In this document: in pieces, positions 1 to 7,294 of the stretch | How the letters are laid out: every line of letters begins with the position of its first letter | How positions within the stretch are numbered: position 1 is the first letter of the stretch | Assembly: GCA_036336695.1 (NCBI GenBank) | Contig: JAYZFQ010000113.1 | Location: forward strand, 1-14,136 | DNA length: 14,136 nt | Direction of reading: 5' to 3' | Source: GCA-2729515 sp036336695 | GTDB lineage: Bacteria; Myxococcota_A; UBA9160; SMWR01 | Translations under genes and position numbers: made by a program | The notes under the pieces: generated by a model | The model's database searches: none | Told to the model about the DNA's origin: nothing | What the model saw: the letters and a program-made list of their open reading frames with translations, nothing else

Positions 1-1283
1 GGGGAACCTCCGCGCTCTCGGGGGGGTTGCTCTACCTCGGTGGGGGCACGGCAATCCAACGTGCCTGTGGTTTCGAGGATTCGGCCGAGGAGATGTTCAA
101 GTACATGATGGCCGCGTGTGGCCCCGATCCGGACCCGGATCTCATTGGACCCTACTGCGAGCAAAGCGTCGAGCACTTCGAGTGGATCGTCGCGCGTGGT
201 GTCCCGTTCCGGCCGGCTTTTTTCGAGGGGGCCCACGAGCCCTTTGCCTCAGATGAAGGGCTGACGTACTCGGGCAGCGAACACGTTCACCCATTCAACG
301 AGATCGCCCGCCCGGCGCCGCGCGGCCACATCACGCGCCAGGTGAGCAGCAAGGGGAGCTTGTTGATGCAGCACCTTGTTGCGGCGTTGCATGCATCGGG
401 GGCGGAGTCTCGGCTGACGCATCGATGCGACGCGCTGGTGGTGGCTGGCGATGGGCGCGTGATCGGTGCAGTGGTGCGGAGTCCCGAGGGAGAACACCGC
501 ATCCGGGCGAAACGGGGTGTGTTGCTCACGGCGGGAGGTTTCATTTTCAACCGGGAGATGGTCGGCGCCCATGCTCCCCTGCTGGCGCGCTGCGCCGCCA
601 AGGTCGGTACGGAGAACGACGACGGGCTCGGGATCCGTCTCGGCGCGGCGGCGGGCGGTGATGCCATCCGGATGGACAGCGGAGACATCAGCTTGCCCCT
701 GTTTCCGCCCAACCAGTTGCGCCAGGGGATCTTCGTGAACCACGATGGCGCGCGCTTCCTGAACGAAGACGCCTACATGGGTCGCGCGGGCGAGATGGTG
801 CTGCTCCACCAGGGTGGAAAGGCCTACCTGGTGGTCGATGACGAAGTCTTCGTTCGGCCGGAGCTGTTTCCGATCGAAATCGCAGCAGTGGGGGAGAGCA
901 TCGCGGAACTCCAGGAGGAACTCGGCATTCCGGCGCCGAATCTCGAGGACACCCTCGCGTTCTACAACCGTCACGCGGAACGGGGCGAAGACCCGCTCTT
1001 CCACAAGGGTGTGGGCTACCTGAAGCCCCTGTCGAAACCGCCCTTCGCCGCGATCGACCTGGCGGCGGAGAACGCGGTGTATTCCGTGTTCACGCTGGGC
1101 GGCCTGCGCATCGACCCGAATGGCGCGGTGCTACGGCCTTCGGGAGACGCGGTGCCGGGCCTGTTCGCCGCGGGCCGTACGACGTCGGGCATCGCCAAGC
1201 AGGGGTACAGCAGCGGGATGTCCCTGGGCGACGGCAGTTTCTTCGGCCGTCGTGCGGGCGGGACCGCCGCGCGATCCGGCTGA
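1..1283 (+). CDS. FAD-dependent oxidoreductase, fumarate reductase/3-ketosteroid dehydrogenase-like family (5' partial)
   Basis: The reading frame is open from the left edge (first full codon at 3). It reads GTSALSGG before the TTG at 27, so the gene starts outside the window and TTG 27 is not the real start. The N-terminal GxGxxG FAD-binding segment, perhaps 30-50 residues, is therefore missing; about 426 residues remain. Numbering from TTG 27, LLTAGGFIFN (about 167-175) and the C-terminal FAD-binding signature GGLRID (358-363), GLFAAGR (378-384) and SGMSLGDG (396-403) are typical of the FAD_binding_2 group that includes fumarate reductases, urocanate reductases and 3-ketosteroid delta-1-dehydrogenases. 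These enzymes oxidise or reduce a C-C bond next to a carbonyl. The substrate is unknown; a role in steroid or other hydrophobic catabolism is inferred from the neighbouring oxygenases. The gene is convergent with the minus-strand operon and ends 6 bp from the small ORF at 1290. Confidence 0.88.
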   Translation, partial: GTSALSGGLLYLGGGTAIQRACGFEDSAEEMFKYMMAACGPDPDPDLIGPYCEQSVEHFEWIVARGVPFRPAFFEGAHEPFASDEGLTYSGSEHVHPFNEIARPAPRGHITRQVSSKGSLLMQHLVAALHASGAESRLTHRCDALVVAGDGRVIGAVVRSPEGEHRIRAKRGVLLTAGGFIFNREMVGAHAPLLARCAAKVGTENDDGLGIRLGAAAGGDAIRMDSGDISLPLFPPNQLRQGIFVNHDGARFLNEDAYMGRAGEMVLLHQGGKAYLVVDDEVFVRPELFPIEIAAVGESIAELQEELGIPAPNLEDTLAFYNRHAERGEDPLFHKGVGYLKPLSKPPFAAIDLAAENAVYSVFTLGGLRIDPNGAVLRPSGDAVPGLFAAGRTTSGIAKQGYSSGMSLGDGSFFGRRAGGTAARSG

Positions 1284-1289
1284 ACCGGG

Positions 1290-1397
1290 TCAATCCGGCC
1301 GGTTGCGGCCGAACAGGTTGTCGCCGCCGGCGAGCGCCTCCGTAAAAGCCTGCATGTGCGGCCCGCTCCCCCGCTCGGCTTCAACAGGGCCGCTCAT
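1290..1397 (-). CDS. small ORF, 35 aa, translationally coupled to the amidohydrolase
   Basis: The ATG at 1395-1397 overlaps the amidohydrolase TGA stop (1394-1396) in an ATGA arrangement, the classic sign of translational coupling. The ORF runs 35 codons to TGA at 1290-1292 and ends 6 bp before the convergent flavoprotein stop. The product begins MSGPVEAERG and ends DNLFGRNRPD. It has no membrane segment, signal peptide or cysteine. About 80% of third codon positions are G or C, similar to the neighbouring genes, which argues for coding. I do not recognise the product. It could be a genuine small protein, a decayed C-terminal fragment of a larger gene, or a chance frame in the 110 bp between the two larger genes. 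No obvious terminator replaces it there. Confidence 0.4.
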   Translation of the reverse strand: MSGPVEAERGSGPHMQAFTEALAGGDNLFGRNRPD

Positions 1398-2710
1398 CGC
1401 CGATCCTGTTGGAACACTCCGTCCTTCATGACCAGGTCGATTCCGGTTCGAAGCGCGGACAGGTCGCGCGTCGGGTCTCCGTTGACGACGATCAGGTCTG
1501 CGAGCTTTCCGGCTGCGACCGTTCCGAGTTCATCGGGCCGTTGCATGGCCTCGGCGCCGTTGCGGGTTGCCCACCGGAGGATCTCGAGGGGCTCGATCCC
1601 GTGCTTGAGGTAGACCTCCATCTCGGCGACGTAGTCTCCGTGGGGCATGATGGGGAAGCCGTAGTCGTCTCCCAGGGCCAGGCGCACGCCGGCCTCTTGC
1701 ATGCGGGGCAGCATGCGGGCGGTGTATTCGTAGTCTTCCCGGGCGCCGGCCAGGCGCGCCTCCGTCTCCCAGGGGGCTTCCGGCAGACCCGCCGAGATCG
1801 GAAAGGGCCCCATTGCGGTGTCCCAGCTTTCGACGAACCGCAGGTATCGCTCCGACCACAGCATGCTCGGAGTAATCGTGGCATCGGATGCAATGACGGC
1901 CTCGATGCCCTCGTCGTCGATCTTGTCGGCGTGGTCGATGATGTCGACACCGGCGCGTGCACACTCGATCACGCCGATTCGCGACGGGCAGTGTGCGCGG
2001 ACGAGGGCACCGCGACTGTGAGCGGTCTCCACGGCGACCCGGATCTCTTCCGGGGTGTAGTAGAGATCCTCCGTGGTCGGAGCGGCGCCGTGTCCGCGAG
2101 AAATCGAGAGCTTCACGATCTCGCAGCCACGGCCGATTTCTTCGCGGACCGCCTGGCGCATCGCGTCCACGCCATCGACACGTCGGATCAGGCCGAGGTT
2201 GCCCAGGTCCATGTGCCAGGCATGGTTCGTGCCGTCGGCGGGGTCTCCCGACGCCATGAACTCCCGGGTGCAGGCGACGATGCGGGGGCCGCGGGTGAGC
2301 CCGACCAGGATCGCCTCTTTCAGGGCGACATCGAGACCGTCGCCGTTGCTCGAGCCGATGATGCTCGTGACACCATTGTCGATCGCGAGTTGCGCGTTCT
2401 TCGCGGCAACCATGCCCAGGTAGGCGGCGGGACGGTTGAGCCCCAGCACCGGGGCAGCGCCCCCGGCGTCGGGACCGAACCCCGTATGGAAATGGCACAG
2501 GATCATTCCGGGCATGAGGGTTCGTCCGGCGAGATCCACCGACTGGTCGTCCGGGCCCGGCGTGATCGCTTCGTCGGTGACCGCCTGGATATGGCGGCCT
2601 TCCACGACGACGGTCGCTCCCGCACGTGTGGCGTTTTCTCCGTCGAAGAGAGCTCCATTCGAAAAGATCACGCGGGCCAAGGGCAACTCCAGTTCGGTCT
2701 GGCAGGGCAC
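1394..2710 (-). CDS. metal-dependent amidohydrolase (imidazolonepropionase/prolidase-like)
   Basis: The 438-residue product has the full ligand set of the amidohydrolase superfamily: H73-x-H75 in CHFH, K200 (likely carbamylated, IVKLSIS), H240 (RAHC), H260 (IIDHAD) and D348 (LGDDYG). The N-terminal VVVEGRHIQAV and C-terminal GKLADLIVVNGDP strands form the usual composite beta-sandwich. Such enzymes hydrolyse C-N bonds of amides, cyclic ureas or dipeptides and are usually cytosolic; there is no signal peptide. The substrate is unknown. It is the third gene of a minus-strand operon after an SDR and a P450 (72-bp gap). The longest start is GTG 2710 without a clear Shine-Dalgarno. A TTG at 2680, preceded six bases upstream by GGAG, would give LARVIFSNGA as the N-terminus and is a real alternative. 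The stop overlaps the ATG of the 35-aa ORF. Confidence 0.88.
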   Translation of the reverse strand: MPCQTELELPLARVIFSNGALFDGENATRAGATVVVEGRHIQAVTDEAITPGPDDQSVDLAGRTLMPGMILCHFHTGFGPDAGGAAPVLGLNRPAAYLGMVAAKNAQLAIDNGVTSIIGSSNGDGLDVALKEAILVGLTRGPRIVACTREFMASGDPADGTNHAWHMDLGNLGLIRRVDGVDAMRQAVREEIGRGCEIVKLSISRGHGAAPTTEDLYYTPEEIRVAVETAHSRGALVRAHCPSRIGVIECARAGVDIIDHADKIDDEGIEAVIASDATITPSMLWSERYLRFVESWDTAMGPFPISAGLPEAPWETEARLAGAREDYEYTARMLPRMQEAGVRLALGDDYGFPIMPHGDYVAEMEVYLKHGIEPLEILRWATRNGAEAMQRPDELGTVAAGKLADLIVVNGDPTRDLSALRTGIDLVMKDGVFQQDRR

Positions 2711-2782
2711 ATCATCGAACGCCGGCCCCGCCGGGTCAATCGCTGGGAAGGGCGGGTCCGGGGCCCACCGGTCCGGGTTCGC

Positions 2783-3997
2783 TCAGGGCTCCGCAAAGAC
2801 GAAGCGCACCGGCAGCGCCTCGACCCGGTTCACCATGACGCGCGGCAGCCAGCGCGGGGCATCGGCCTCGAGTTCCAGGTCCCGGCAGTGGGTGGCCACG
2901 GTGGCCATGACCTCCTGGATCTCGCAGCGCGCGAGTGCCTGGCCCAGGCAGAAGTGGTTTCCCATGCTGAAGGTAAGAGACCACAGCTTTGGGTCGCGCG
3001 AGATGTCGAAGCGGTCGGGCTCGCTCCAGCGGCTGGGGTCGCGGTTGGGGCCACCGATGAGGATCGTGAGCGGCTCTCCGGCCTCGAAGGCGAGTCCAAA
3101 GGCTTCTACCGGGCGTCGAGCCTTCTTGCCGACGGCGTAGAAGCCGGGCCGGTGCCGGATGACTTCCTCAGCGGCTCCCTGCTTCCATCGCTCGGGATCC
3201 TCCCGCAACCGGGCGGCCTGTTCCGGGTGCTGTGCGAGGAGCATGACGGCGCTCGTAAGGACGCTCGCGGTCGTCTCGATGGCGCCGCCGAAGATGTTCG
3301 TGAAGAGCACGATCAATTCCTCGTGGCTGAGTCGGTCCCCGGCTTCCTCGACCCGGATCAGATCGGTGAGCAGGTCTTCCCGGGGCCGTCGCCGGCGCTG
3401 TTCCACCAGTTCTGAGACGAACGCCATCAGGGCGCCGAAGGTCTGGTTCGCGTTGCGGCGAATGGCCGGTGTCACGTCGGGTCCGAAGGCGTCGGCGGCG
3501 CCCGACCGCATCTGCGCGCCGACGCGGGCGGCCTCCTCGATGGAGATCCCGAGGAAGTCTGTGACGACGAGAAACGGAAGGCGGCTTGCAAGATCTGCGC
3601 GGACCTCCATGCGACCGTGTTTCGCCTGGGCGCGGAGGAGATCCCGCGTGTGCGCTCGGATGCGCGCCCGCAGGCCATCGACGCTGCGATGGGTCAGGGC
3701 ACGGCTCACGAGGCTGCGGATTCGGGCGTGGGGAGCGCCGTTGAGGGCGCCGATCGAATGTCGCCGCCACTCGTAGAGCGGGTCGCCCGGCACGAAGCCC
3801 CGGCGCTCGAGGAATTCGAGTCCTTCGTTCTCGAAGTCGTCGCTCTTCAGCAGCGCTTCTGCGTCGTCCCAGCGGAGGATCGCCTTGGTCCCCGAGTCCG
3901 TGACCGCGGTTCGGTGTTCGTCCCGCAAGTGGGCGAGGAGCGGGTAGGGGTCCTGCCAGTAGTCATCCTCGGCAAGGGGAACGACGGGAACGGACAT
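2783..3997 (-). CDS. cytochrome P450
   Basis: The 404-residue soluble bacterial-type P450 has all hallmark motifs: I-helix GGAIETT (237-243) for oxygen activation, with Glu in the acid position of the acid-Thr pair; K-helix E278-x-x-R281; and the heme-binding loop FSMGNHFCLG (343-352), with C350 as the heme thiolate. Length and lack of a membrane anchor fit class I bacterial enzymes that need a ferredoxin and reductase, neither of which is present in the window. It would monooxygenate a hydrophobic substrate; which one cannot be told. ATG 3997 follows the upstream SDR stop by 25 bp, with AGAGG about 10 bp before the start. It sits between that SDR and an amidohydrolase in one operon. A plausible order is hydroxylation by this enzyme, then oxidation of the alcohol by the SDR. 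Confidence 0.95.
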   Translation of the reverse strand: MSVPVVPLAEDDYWQDPYPLLAHLRDEHRTAVTDSGTKAILRWDDAEALLKSDDFENEGLEFLERRGFVPGDPLYEWRRHSIGALNGAPHARIRSLVSRALTHRSVDGLRARIRAHTRDLLRAQAKHGRMEVRADLASRLPFLVVTDFLGISIEEAARVGAQMRSGAADAFGPDVTPAIRRNANQTFGALMAFVSELVEQRRRRPREDLLTDLIRVEEAGDRLSHEELIVLFTNIFGGAIETTASVLTSAVMLLAQHPEQAARLREDPERWKQGAAEEVIRHRPGFYAVGKKARRPVEAFGLAFEAGEPLTILIGGPNRDPSRWSEPDRFDISRDPKLWSLTFSMGNHFCLGQALARCEIQEVMATVATHCRDLELEADAPRWLPRVMVNRVEALPVRFVFAEP

Positions 3998-4022
3998 GGT
4001 TCGCCGACCTCTGCGCGGCGCT

Positions 4023-4835
4023 TCATTTCCCGCCTCGCGCCATGCGCCGGATGTCCGCGACTGGGGGCGCGTGGCTCAGGATCCCCCCATCGACCCGCAA
4101 GACCTGGCCGGTAATGAAACTGGAATCCTCGGAGGCGAGAAACACCACGGCGTTTGCGATGTCTTCGGGTTGCCCGACCCGAGGCGTCAGGTGGTGCTCT
4201 TCGAGCATCGCGACGTAGTGCGCGCCGCCAAAATTTTCGACCGGGTGCGTGAGGATCAGGCCCGGAGCGATCGCGTTGCAGCGGATTCCCTGTTTCCCAT
4301 ATTGCGCGGCTACGTAGAAGGTGAGCGTGTTGACCCCGCCCTTCGAGACCGCGTAGGCGGGGTGGGTCAGGTCTCCCTGTTCCGCGGAGCCGGAAGACGT
4401 GTTCACGATGGAGCCCCCGCCGCGTTCGAGCAGGCGGGGAATCGCGTGCTTGCAGCCGAGCATCACGCCCCGCAGGTTTACGGCCATCGTGCGGTCCCAG
4501 ACGTCGACTTCGACGGTGGCCACGTCGGTGTCGTCTCCGGGTCCCGCCCGCCCGATCGCCGCCGCGTTGTTGTGCAGGATGTCGAGCCCGCCGTAGGTGT
4601 CGACGGCTGCCGCGATCATTGCGCGGATGTCGGCTTCTTCGGCCACGTCGGTGCGGTGGCCGATGGCGGTTCCGCCGGCGTCGGTAATTTCGGCGACCAC
4701 GCGCTCTGCCCCGGCTGCGTCGATGTCCGCGACCACCACCTGGGCGCCTTCCCGGGCGAGGGCGCGGGCCGTGGCCCGACCGATTCCGGATGCGGACCCA
4801 GTCACGATTCCGACCTTTCCGTCCAGGCGTCCCAT
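4023..4835 (-). CDS. classical short-chain dehydrogenase/reductase (SDR)
   Basis: The 270-residue Rossmann enzyme carries TGSASGIG (12-19) for nucleotide binding, an acidic D37 at the end of beta-2 that favours NAD(H) over NADP(H), NNAA (89-92), and the catalytic set N120, S148, Y161 and K165 (YAVSK). The C-terminal VDGG (248-251) is the usual strand end. It should interconvert an alcohol and a ketone in the cytosol. It is the first gene of a minus-strand operon with the P450 and amidohydrolase, so oxidation of the P450 product is a natural guess. ATG 4835 has a strong Shine-Dalgarno, GGAGGAG at 4845-4851, nine bases upstream. Upstream lies a 134-bp divergent intergenic region shared with the epimerase-like gene. 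Confidence 0.93.
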   Translation of the reverse strand: MGRLDGKVGIVTGSASGIGRATARALAREGAQVVVADIDAAGAERVVAEITDAGGTAIGHRTDVAEEADIRAMIAAAVDTYGGLDILHNNAAAIGRAGPGDDTDVATVEVDVWDRTMAVNLRGVMLGCKHAIPRLLERGGGSIVNTSSGSAEQGDLTHPAYAVSKGGVNTLTFYVAAQYGKQGIRCNAIAPGLILTHPVENFGGAHYVAMLEEHHLTPRVGQPEDIANAVVFLASEDSSFITGQVLRVDGGILSHAPPVADIRRMARGGK

Positions 4836-4969
4836 GCGGCGTTACTCCTCCGAAGGTCGAGGCTAACCGGATCTCCGCTCGATGAGTACTCTACCCGCCG
4901 GACTCGCGGGCAATCGCGGTTCTCCGTCCGGGTTGGGAATCGGGCGTCCGAAAAAAAGGGGAGGGAGTG
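4836..4969. promoter_or_regulatory. divergent intergenic region between the SDR operon and the epimerase-like gene
   Basis: These 134 bases separate two divergently read genes and must hold at least one promoter, probably two. A 5-bp inverted repeat, CCCGC at 4894-4898 and GCGGG at 4906-4910 with a 7-base spacer, could be an operator but is short enough to be chance in GC-rich DNA. An A7 run (4951-4957) lies just before the epimerase Shine-Dalgarno. I found no convincing sigma-70 -35/-10 pair with good spacing on either strand. Confidence 0.35.
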
Positions 4970-5887
4970 ATGACGACGCTGACAGGCAAGAGGATTCTCG
5001 TGACGGGTCCGGCGGGCCAGATCGCCTTCCCCCTGGCGGCGCGGCTCGCCCGGGACAACGAAGTGTGGGGAATTGCGCGGTTCAGCGATGCCAAGGCACG
5101 TGAGCGCGTGGAGAAAGCGGGAATCGAGACCCGTCGGGTGGACCTGGCGGATCCGGACTGGGGGGACCTGCCCGGGGACTTCGACTACGTCCTCCACCTC
5201 GCGGCGGCGATCGTGCCCGGGGCTGATTTCGAACCGGCGCTGAAGATCAACGCCGAGGGAACGGGCCACTTGATGAGCCGCTTTCGCGACGCGGGGGCGT
5301 GCCTGGTCATGTCGACCTGCGGGGTCTATGCCTCTCCGGACGATCCGCACCATCCCTGCGCGGAAGGGGACCCGCTCGGCGGGAGCCCCCAGCCCTACGC
5401 GCCGAGTTACTGCGTTTCGAAAATTGCCCAGGAGGCGGTGGCCCGGTTTGCGGCTCGGGAATACGCCTTGCCGACCACCATCGCCCGGATGAACGTCGCC
5501 TACGGCGATAATGGCGGCCTGCCGGCGATGCTCCTGGACGCCATCCTCGCCGGCCACCCGATTCCGCTCCTTGCCGGGCGTGCCTCGGTGTGCAGTCCGA
5601 TTCACGAAGACGACATCTTCGACCACACGCCGGGAATGCTGGCGGCTGCGTCGGTGCCGGCAACCATCACGAACTGGGGCGGGGACGAACCCGTCGAAAT
5701 CCCGGATCTCTGCCGTGAACTCGCCGCGCTTGCGAATCGCGAGGTTTCTTTGGTCGAGTCCAGCGACGGGATTCACCAGTACTGCTTGGACGCGGCGCGA
5801 CGGATCGAACTCGCCGGCTCCTGCCGGGTGCCCTGGACGGAGGGCGTGCAGCGGATGGTCGCGGCGCGCCACCCTGAGCTGGGCTAA
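4970..5887 (+). CDS. NAD-dependent epimerase/dehydratase family protein (extended SDR)
   Basis: The 305-residue product has an extended-SDR layout: N-terminal TGPAGQIA (12-19, TGxxGxxG-like with Ala at the last Gly), HLAA (76-79), a Ser/Thr-rich catalytic strand VMSTCGVY (113-120) and catalytic Y147-x-x-x-K151 (YCVSK). The region after about 170 would be the substrate domain. Families of this type act on nucleotide sugars, on 3-beta-hydroxysteroids or as lactone and aldehyde reductases; I cannot choose between them. A GTG at 4967 directly precedes ATG 4970. GGAGG at 4960-4964 is only two bases from the GTG but five from the ATG, so I take the ATG. It is transcribed alone, divergent from the SDR/P450 operon, and its TAA overlaps the TAG of the convergent SDR at 5884-5887. 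Confidence 0.88.
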   Translation: MTTLTGKRILVTGPAGQIAFPLAARLARDNEVWGIARFSDAKARERVEKAGIETRRVDLADPDWGDLPGDFDYVLHLAAAIVPGADFEPALKINAEGTGHLMSRFRDAGACLVMSTCGVYASPDDPHHPCAEGDPLGGSPQPYAPSYCVSKIAQEAVARFAAREYALPTTIARMNVAYGDNGGLPAMLLDAILAGHPIPLLAGRASVCSPIHEDDIFDHTPGMLAAASVPATITNWGGDEPVEIPDLCRELAALANREVSLVESSDGIHQYCLDAARRIELAGSCRVPWTEGVQRMVAARHPELG

Positions 5888-6645
5888 CCCGCCATCATCC
5901 CGTTGTCCACGGACAGGACGGCACCGTGGATCATGCGGGCCTCGTCCGAGGCGACGTAGGCGATCAGCGAAGCGACGTCCTCGGCTGTCCCCATGCCGCG
6001 CATCCCCATGTAGGGCTTGATGAGTTTCGGGTTCAGGCCCTCGGGCATGGAGATGCCCGAGTTCATCGGGGTGTCGGTTCCAGCAGGTGCCACGACGTTG
6101 ATCCGCACGTTGTGCTTGATGAATTCCATTGCGAGCGATTTCGACATGCCGATCAAGCCGTGCTTGCTCGCGCAATAGGCCGTGGTGTAGGCCTGCCCCA
6201 TCAAGCCCGCGTTCGAGGCGACGTTGACGATGTTCCCTCCCGTCTCCAGCAAGTGGGGAAGGGCAGCCTGGCAGAGGTAGAACGGCCCGGAGAGATTGAC
6301 AGAGAGGACCTGGTTCCACTCGTCGGCAGACATCTCGGGCGCGTGTGCGAACCGGACGATGCCCGCGACGTTCGCCAGTACGTCGAGGCGCCCCCCGGTC
6401 TCCGCCGCCTCTTGAATGGCATCGAAACACTGGTCGCGATCGGTCACATCGCGAACCGAGACGGTGATGTCGCCGCCGGCTTCTTTTACCGTGCGCTCGG
6501 TTTCGGCGAGCCCCTGGGCGTTCACATCGATGGCGGAGACCCGGGCTCCTTCGGAAGCGAGGCGGATCGCGGTGGCACGGCCCATGCCCGAGGCCGCTCC
6601 GGTGACCAGGGCGACCTTGTTCTCGAATCTTCGGTTCGTCGGCAT
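5884..6645 (-). CDS. classical SDR family oxidoreductase
   Basis: The 253-residue SDR has TGAASGMG (15-22), D40 at the end of beta-2 (NAD preference), N117 (SVNLSG), S144, Y157 and K161 (YCASK). Two departures from consensus are visible: ANVAG (91-95) replaces the common NNAG, and VDNG (246-249) replaces VDGG. Both occur in active family members, so I assume a functional dehydrogenase with an unknown alcohol or ketone substrate. The start ATG 6645 has AAGGA seven bases upstream and lies 19 bp after the SnoaL-like gene. It is the last gene of the Rieske/SnoaL/SDR operon, which suggests it processes a product of the Rieske oxygenase (inference). Its stop TAG overlaps the stop of the convergent epimerase-like gene. 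Confidence 0.92.
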   Translation of the reverse strand: MPTNRRFENKVALVTGAASGMGRATAIRLASEGARVSAIDVNAQGLAETERTVKEAGGDITVSVRDVTDRDQCFDAIQEAAETGGRLDVLANVAGIVRFAHAPEMSADEWNQVLSVNLSGPFYLCQAALPHLLETGGNIVNVASNAGLMGQAYTTAYCASKHGLIGMSKSLAMEFIKHNVRINVVAPAGTDTPMNSGISMPEGLNPKLIKPYMGMRGMGTAEDVASLIAYVASDEARMIHGAVLSVDNGMMAG

Positions 6646-6664
6646 TCAGTGTTCCTTCTTGGTT

Positions 6665-7294
6665 TCAGCGAACGCGCACGGAGACCGCGTCTTCGGCCGG
6701 CCCCATGCGGAGCAGGAATTCGTCGATCGGGGCGGGGGCGGGGACATCCGTGGTGGCGTCGTAGTCCGCGGCCCAGAAGGCCGAATAGCTGGGCCAGAAC
6801 TCGGGCCAGCCCCCCGCGTACGGTTCGCGACCCGGCCACCGCATCTTCTTTTCCCCGGTGGGCGGTGCGTTGAGATCCGTCGCGTACCAGTAGAGGGGAA
6901 GCCGGCGCCGGAAGTACCAGCGCCCTTCGAGGCGTTCGTAGCGGTCCCAGTACATCATCGTCATGATGATCCACTGGCCGTCGGTCTCGTGTTCGTTGCG
7001 GCTGTAGACGACGCCGCGGGCGTGGTCCGGGTCATCGAACTCGATGATGTGGTTGCCGGTCACGTGGGCCGTTCCCGAGAACTGGTTTCGAAGCGTGTCG
7101 TCGAACCACGTCTTGAGCGCGGCTCTCCCGGAGACGTCCCGACTGACGCGCACGTCCATGGGGAAGAGGCCGCACAGGGCATCCAGATCCCGCATGTCGA
7201 GGGCGAGGCAGTATTTCGCGACGAGTTGCCGGATTTCTTCGGTGGCGGCGAGGCGCGACACGCGTTCTTCCAGGGGCGCGAGCGATAGGTCCAT
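6665..7294 (-). CDS. SnoaL/NTF2-like domain protein
   Basis: The 209-residue protein has an N-terminal cone-fold pattern of the SnoaL-like/NTF2 superfamily: a helical start (EEIRQLVAKYCLALDMRD, 19-36) with the characteristic short helix DLDALCGLF, then strands ending in GRWYFRRRLPLYW (124-136). After about residue 140 comes a Trp/Pro-rich tail (WPGREPYAGGWPEFWPSYS) that I do not recognise. Members include isomerases, dehydratases, cyclases and small oxygenase subunits, many in steroid, polyketide or aromatic pathways. An active-site residue cannot be assigned. The ATG follows the Rieske stop with no gap (TAG then ATG), so translation is probably coupled and roughly equimolar. That raises the option of a dioxygenase beta-subunit-like partner, since beta subunits share this fold, though this remains inference. 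Confidence 0.8.
   Translation of the reverse strand: MDLSLAPLEERVSRLAATEEIRQLVAKYCLALDMRDLDALCGLFPMDVRVSRDVSGRAALKTWFDDTLRNQFSGTAHVTGNHIIEFDDPDHARGVVYSRNEHETDGQWIIMTMMYWDRYERLEGRWYFRRRLPLYWYATDLNAPPTGEKKMRWPGREPYAGGWPEFWPSYSAFWAADYDATTDVPAPAPIDEFLLRMGPAEDAVSVRVR

Noticed and set aside
27..29. TTG 27 as the true start of the flavoprotein
   Set aside because: The frame is open to the left edge and GTSALSGG upstream matches the conserved family sequence, so the gene begins outside the window.
1409..3415. 668-codon plus-strand frame
   Set aside because: It is antisense to the amidohydrolase and P450, which have complete catalytic motifs; the translated frame has no recognisable domain.
4951..4957. 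A7 run as a slippage site or terminator
   Set aside because: It lies in the leader of the epimerase-like gene, outside coding sequence, with no GC-rich stem directly before it.
4802..6430. 542-codon minus-strand frame
   Set aside because: It is antisense to the epimerase-like gene and an out-of-frame shadow of the SDR at 5884; low-complexity Arg/Pro/Gly composition is typical of shadow frames.
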